NCBI RefSeq assembly: GCF_030656345.1
Contig: NZ_JAUSNR010000019.1
Location: 1-64,000 of the forward strand
Origin: Pseudotabrizicola sp.
GTDB lineage: Bacteria > Pseudomonadota > Alphaproteobacteria > Rhodobacterales > Rhodobacteraceae
Length of the DNA stretch: 64,000 nt
Direction: 5' to 3'
Shown: positions 62,463-64,000 of the stretch, in pieces
How the letters are laid out: each line of letters opens with the position of its first letter
Numbering within the stretch: position 1 is the first letter of the stretch
Position numbers and translations under genes: made by a program
Notes under the pieces: generated by a model
Told to the model about the DNA's origin: nothing
The model's input: the letters and a program-made list of their open reading frames with translations, nothing else
The model's database searches: none

Positions 62463-64000
62463 TCAGCCCCGCAGTGTGCCGCCGGTGGCCTTGGTCACCT
62501 TGTCAATCACCCGTGCCGACACCGCCTCGATCTCGGCCTCGGTCAGGGTCTTGTCCGTCGGCTGCAGCCGCACCGTCAGGGCGATGGATTTCTTGCCCGC
62601 CCCCATCTGCGCCTCGGCCTTGTCGCCGCTGAACTGGTCAAAGATCCGCACCGATGCAATCAGAGCCTTGTCCGCGCCAAGCGCCGCATTCACCGCTGTC
62701 ATCCCCTCAACCCGGCTGTCGACCACAAAGGCAAAATCACGGTCCACCGCCTGCAGATCACTGATGGTCAGCGCCGGGCGGGTGGGGGTTTTCACCTTGG
62801 GATAGGGGATATTTGCCACCAGAATTGTAAAGGCCACCGCCGCGCCCTTTATGCCTATTTCGGCCAGAACCTTTGGGTGCACCTCGCCGAAACTGGCCAT
62901 GACATTGGGGCCAAGCCCGATCACGCCGGACCGGCCCGGATGCCACCATGATGCAGCCTTGCGGGTGATCTGCACCCGGGCGGGCGCGCCAAGCGCGGCC
63001 AGCACCGCCTCGGCATCGGCCCTGGCGTCGAACACATCGACCGGGCGGCGGCTGCCATAGGGATCGCGCGGGGCAGAATGCCCGATCAGCAGGCCGGTGG
63101 CCTGCAAAAGCTGCTCCCCCGGTTCGCCGCCCGAAAAGGCCGGGCCGATTTCAGCCAGCGACAGATCCATGAAGCCGCGCGCCTGATTGCGCGCCGCGGC
63201 GCGCAGCAGGCCGGGCAGCAGATCGGGGCGCAGATGGCTCATTTCCGATGAAATCGGGTTGTCGACCCGCACCGCATCGGTCCCACCGCCGAACAGCCTT
63301 GCTGCCGCCTCATCAATGAAGCTGTAGGTCACGCATTCATTATACCCCAGCGCCGCAATTGTACGCCGCGCCGTGCGTTCGCGCTGTTGCAGCGGCGTCA
63401 GGATCGGCCTTGGCACCCCGGCATCAAGTCGCGGCAGCGGCTTGCCCACCAGCTTGGTGAGCGAGGCCACACGCGCCACTTCTTCAATGAGATCCGCCTC
63501 ACCCAGCACATCGGGGCGCCAGCTTGGCGGCGTGGCCATGTCACCATTCAGAGTGAACCCAAGCGCCTCCAGCGTGGCGCGCTGCTCGGCTTCGGGAATA
63601 TCCATGCCAACCAGCGAAATCACCCGCGCCGGATTCAGGCGATAGGCGCGGGCGGTGTCAACCGGCGCGCCGTCCTGCGCGATATGGCTGGCGGTGCCGC
63701 CGCACAGATCCTGCACCATCTGCGTCGCAAGATCCAGCCCCGGCAGCGTGAACTCAGGGTCCACCCCGCGTTCAAACCGATATCGCGCATCGGAATTGAT
63801 CTTCAGCGCTCGCCCGGTGGCGGCAATCGTGATCGGGTCCCACCAGGCGGATTCAAGGAACACATCGGTGGTTTCCGGGGTGCAGCCAGACATCTCGCCG
63901 CCCATGATCCCGGCCAGAGACTCGACGCCGACATCATCGGAAATCGCCATCATCCCGGCGCGCAGGGTATAGGTCTTGCCGTCAAGGGCCAGCATCTGCT
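62463..64000 (-). CDS. pheT: Phenylalanyl-tRNA synthetase beta subunit, C-terminal part
   Basis: The last 512 codons or so of pheT; the 5' end lies beyond the window. Seen are SLAGIMGGEMSGCTPETTDVFLESAWWDP (B3/4 editing region), RYRFERGVDPEF, the B5 domain with RPDVLGEADLIEEVAR, the synthetase-like core (ALGYNECVTYSFID, NPISSEMSHLRPDLLPGLL) and the C-terminal anticodon-binding domain (LQAVDRDFAFVVDSRVEGM). The beta subunit supports charging of tRNA-Phe and edits mischarged Tyr. An 11-bp tandem duplication lies across its stop. Confidence 0.97.
   Translation of the reverse strand, partial: QMLALDGKTYTLRAGMMAISDDVGVESLAGIMGGEMSGCTPETTDVFLESAWWDPITIAATGRALKINSDARYRFERGVDPEFTLPGLDLATQMVQDLCGGTASHIAQDGAPVDTARAYRLNPARVISLVGMDIPEAEQRATLEALGFTLNGDMATPPSWRPDVLGEADLIEEVARVASLTKLVGKPLPRLDAGVPRPILTPLQQRERTARRTIAALGYNECVTYSFIDEAAARLFGGGTDAVRVDNPISSEMSHLRPDLLPGLLRAAARNQARGFMDLSLAEIGPAFSGGEPGEQLLQATGLLIGHSAPRDPYGSRRPVDVFDARADAEAVLAALGAPARVQITRKAASWWHPGRSGVIGLGPNVMASFGEVHPKVLAEIGIKGAAVAFTILVANIPYPKVKTPTRPALTISDLQAVDRDFAFVVDSRVEGMTAVNAALGADKALIASVRIFDQFSGDKAEAQMGAGKKSIALTVRLQPTDKTLTEAEIEAVSARVIDKVTKATGGTLRG

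Overview
The window is high-GC DNA from an alphaproteobacterium, almost certainly of the family Rhodobacteraceae (Rhodobacter, Paracoccus and relatives). The evidence is the L-malyl-CoA lyase Mcl1, the short HisG with its HisZ partner, TIGR02302/DUF4175, DUF1523, DUF1244, the CtrA-type box in the flagellar promoter, and a G/C-rich repeat of a kind I recall between genes in this family. Most of the window is ordinary chromosome. No tRNA, rRNA, CRISPR array, prophage or complete insertion sequence was seen.

Layout. 1-77: 5' end of an IS3-type transposase. 154-605: a YjhX-family gene behind a structured leader or small RNA. 747-4222: a TSUP permease, then the tail of a galactose operon (alpha-galactosidase remnant, dgoK, dgoA, SMP-30 lactonase) that has lost its upstream part. 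4223-10553: DUF4175 protein, lysA, a DUF2834 protein, a 43-residue lipoprotein, argH, and a divergent TlpA-like thioredoxin. 10664-18550: a partial flagellar cluster; fliF-fliH-fliN-fliP run leftward and fliL-DUF6468-motE-like-motA-unknown run rightward from a shared promoter carrying a CtrA-like box. 18609-20679: molybdenum-cofactor genes. 20671-24849: slyX, an AbrB permease and the Kdo genes kdsD-kdsA-kdsB, plus tusA. 24924-28338: hisS-hisZ-hisG; hisS carries a low-GC foreign-looking segment.

28403-40341: mixed housekeeping. It holds a 2,4-dienoyl-CoA reductase, a zinc-ribbon protein, ftsE-ftsX-plsC, an MgtC-like protein, a PPOX flavoprotein, gdx behind accA, mcl1, a lipid-type methyltransferase, a D-amino-acid transaminase and a DUF1244 protein. 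40397-50314: an RTX calcium-binding protein, N-formylglutamate amidohydrolase, pyk, rpmI-rplT, a GT8 glycosyltransferase, map, pnp and a Tat-exported L,D-transpeptidase. 50351-55584: a membrane protein with two well-placed operators, a divergent COG0523 metal GTPase with a Zur-like box, a 1-Cys peroxiredoxin and an aldehyde dehydrogenase.

55783-62385 is the best candidate for an undescribed system. Six co-directional, nearly contiguous genes encode a coiled-coil protein, a 376-residue protein, an AAA+ ATPase, a DUF6638-like protein, a small membrane protein and a DUF1523 membrane protein. They are isolated by terminators on both sides and preceded by an operator-like palindrome. Their layout suggests an ATP-driven machine working on soluble coiled-coil partners with a membrane-anchored end. 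The window ends inside pheT.
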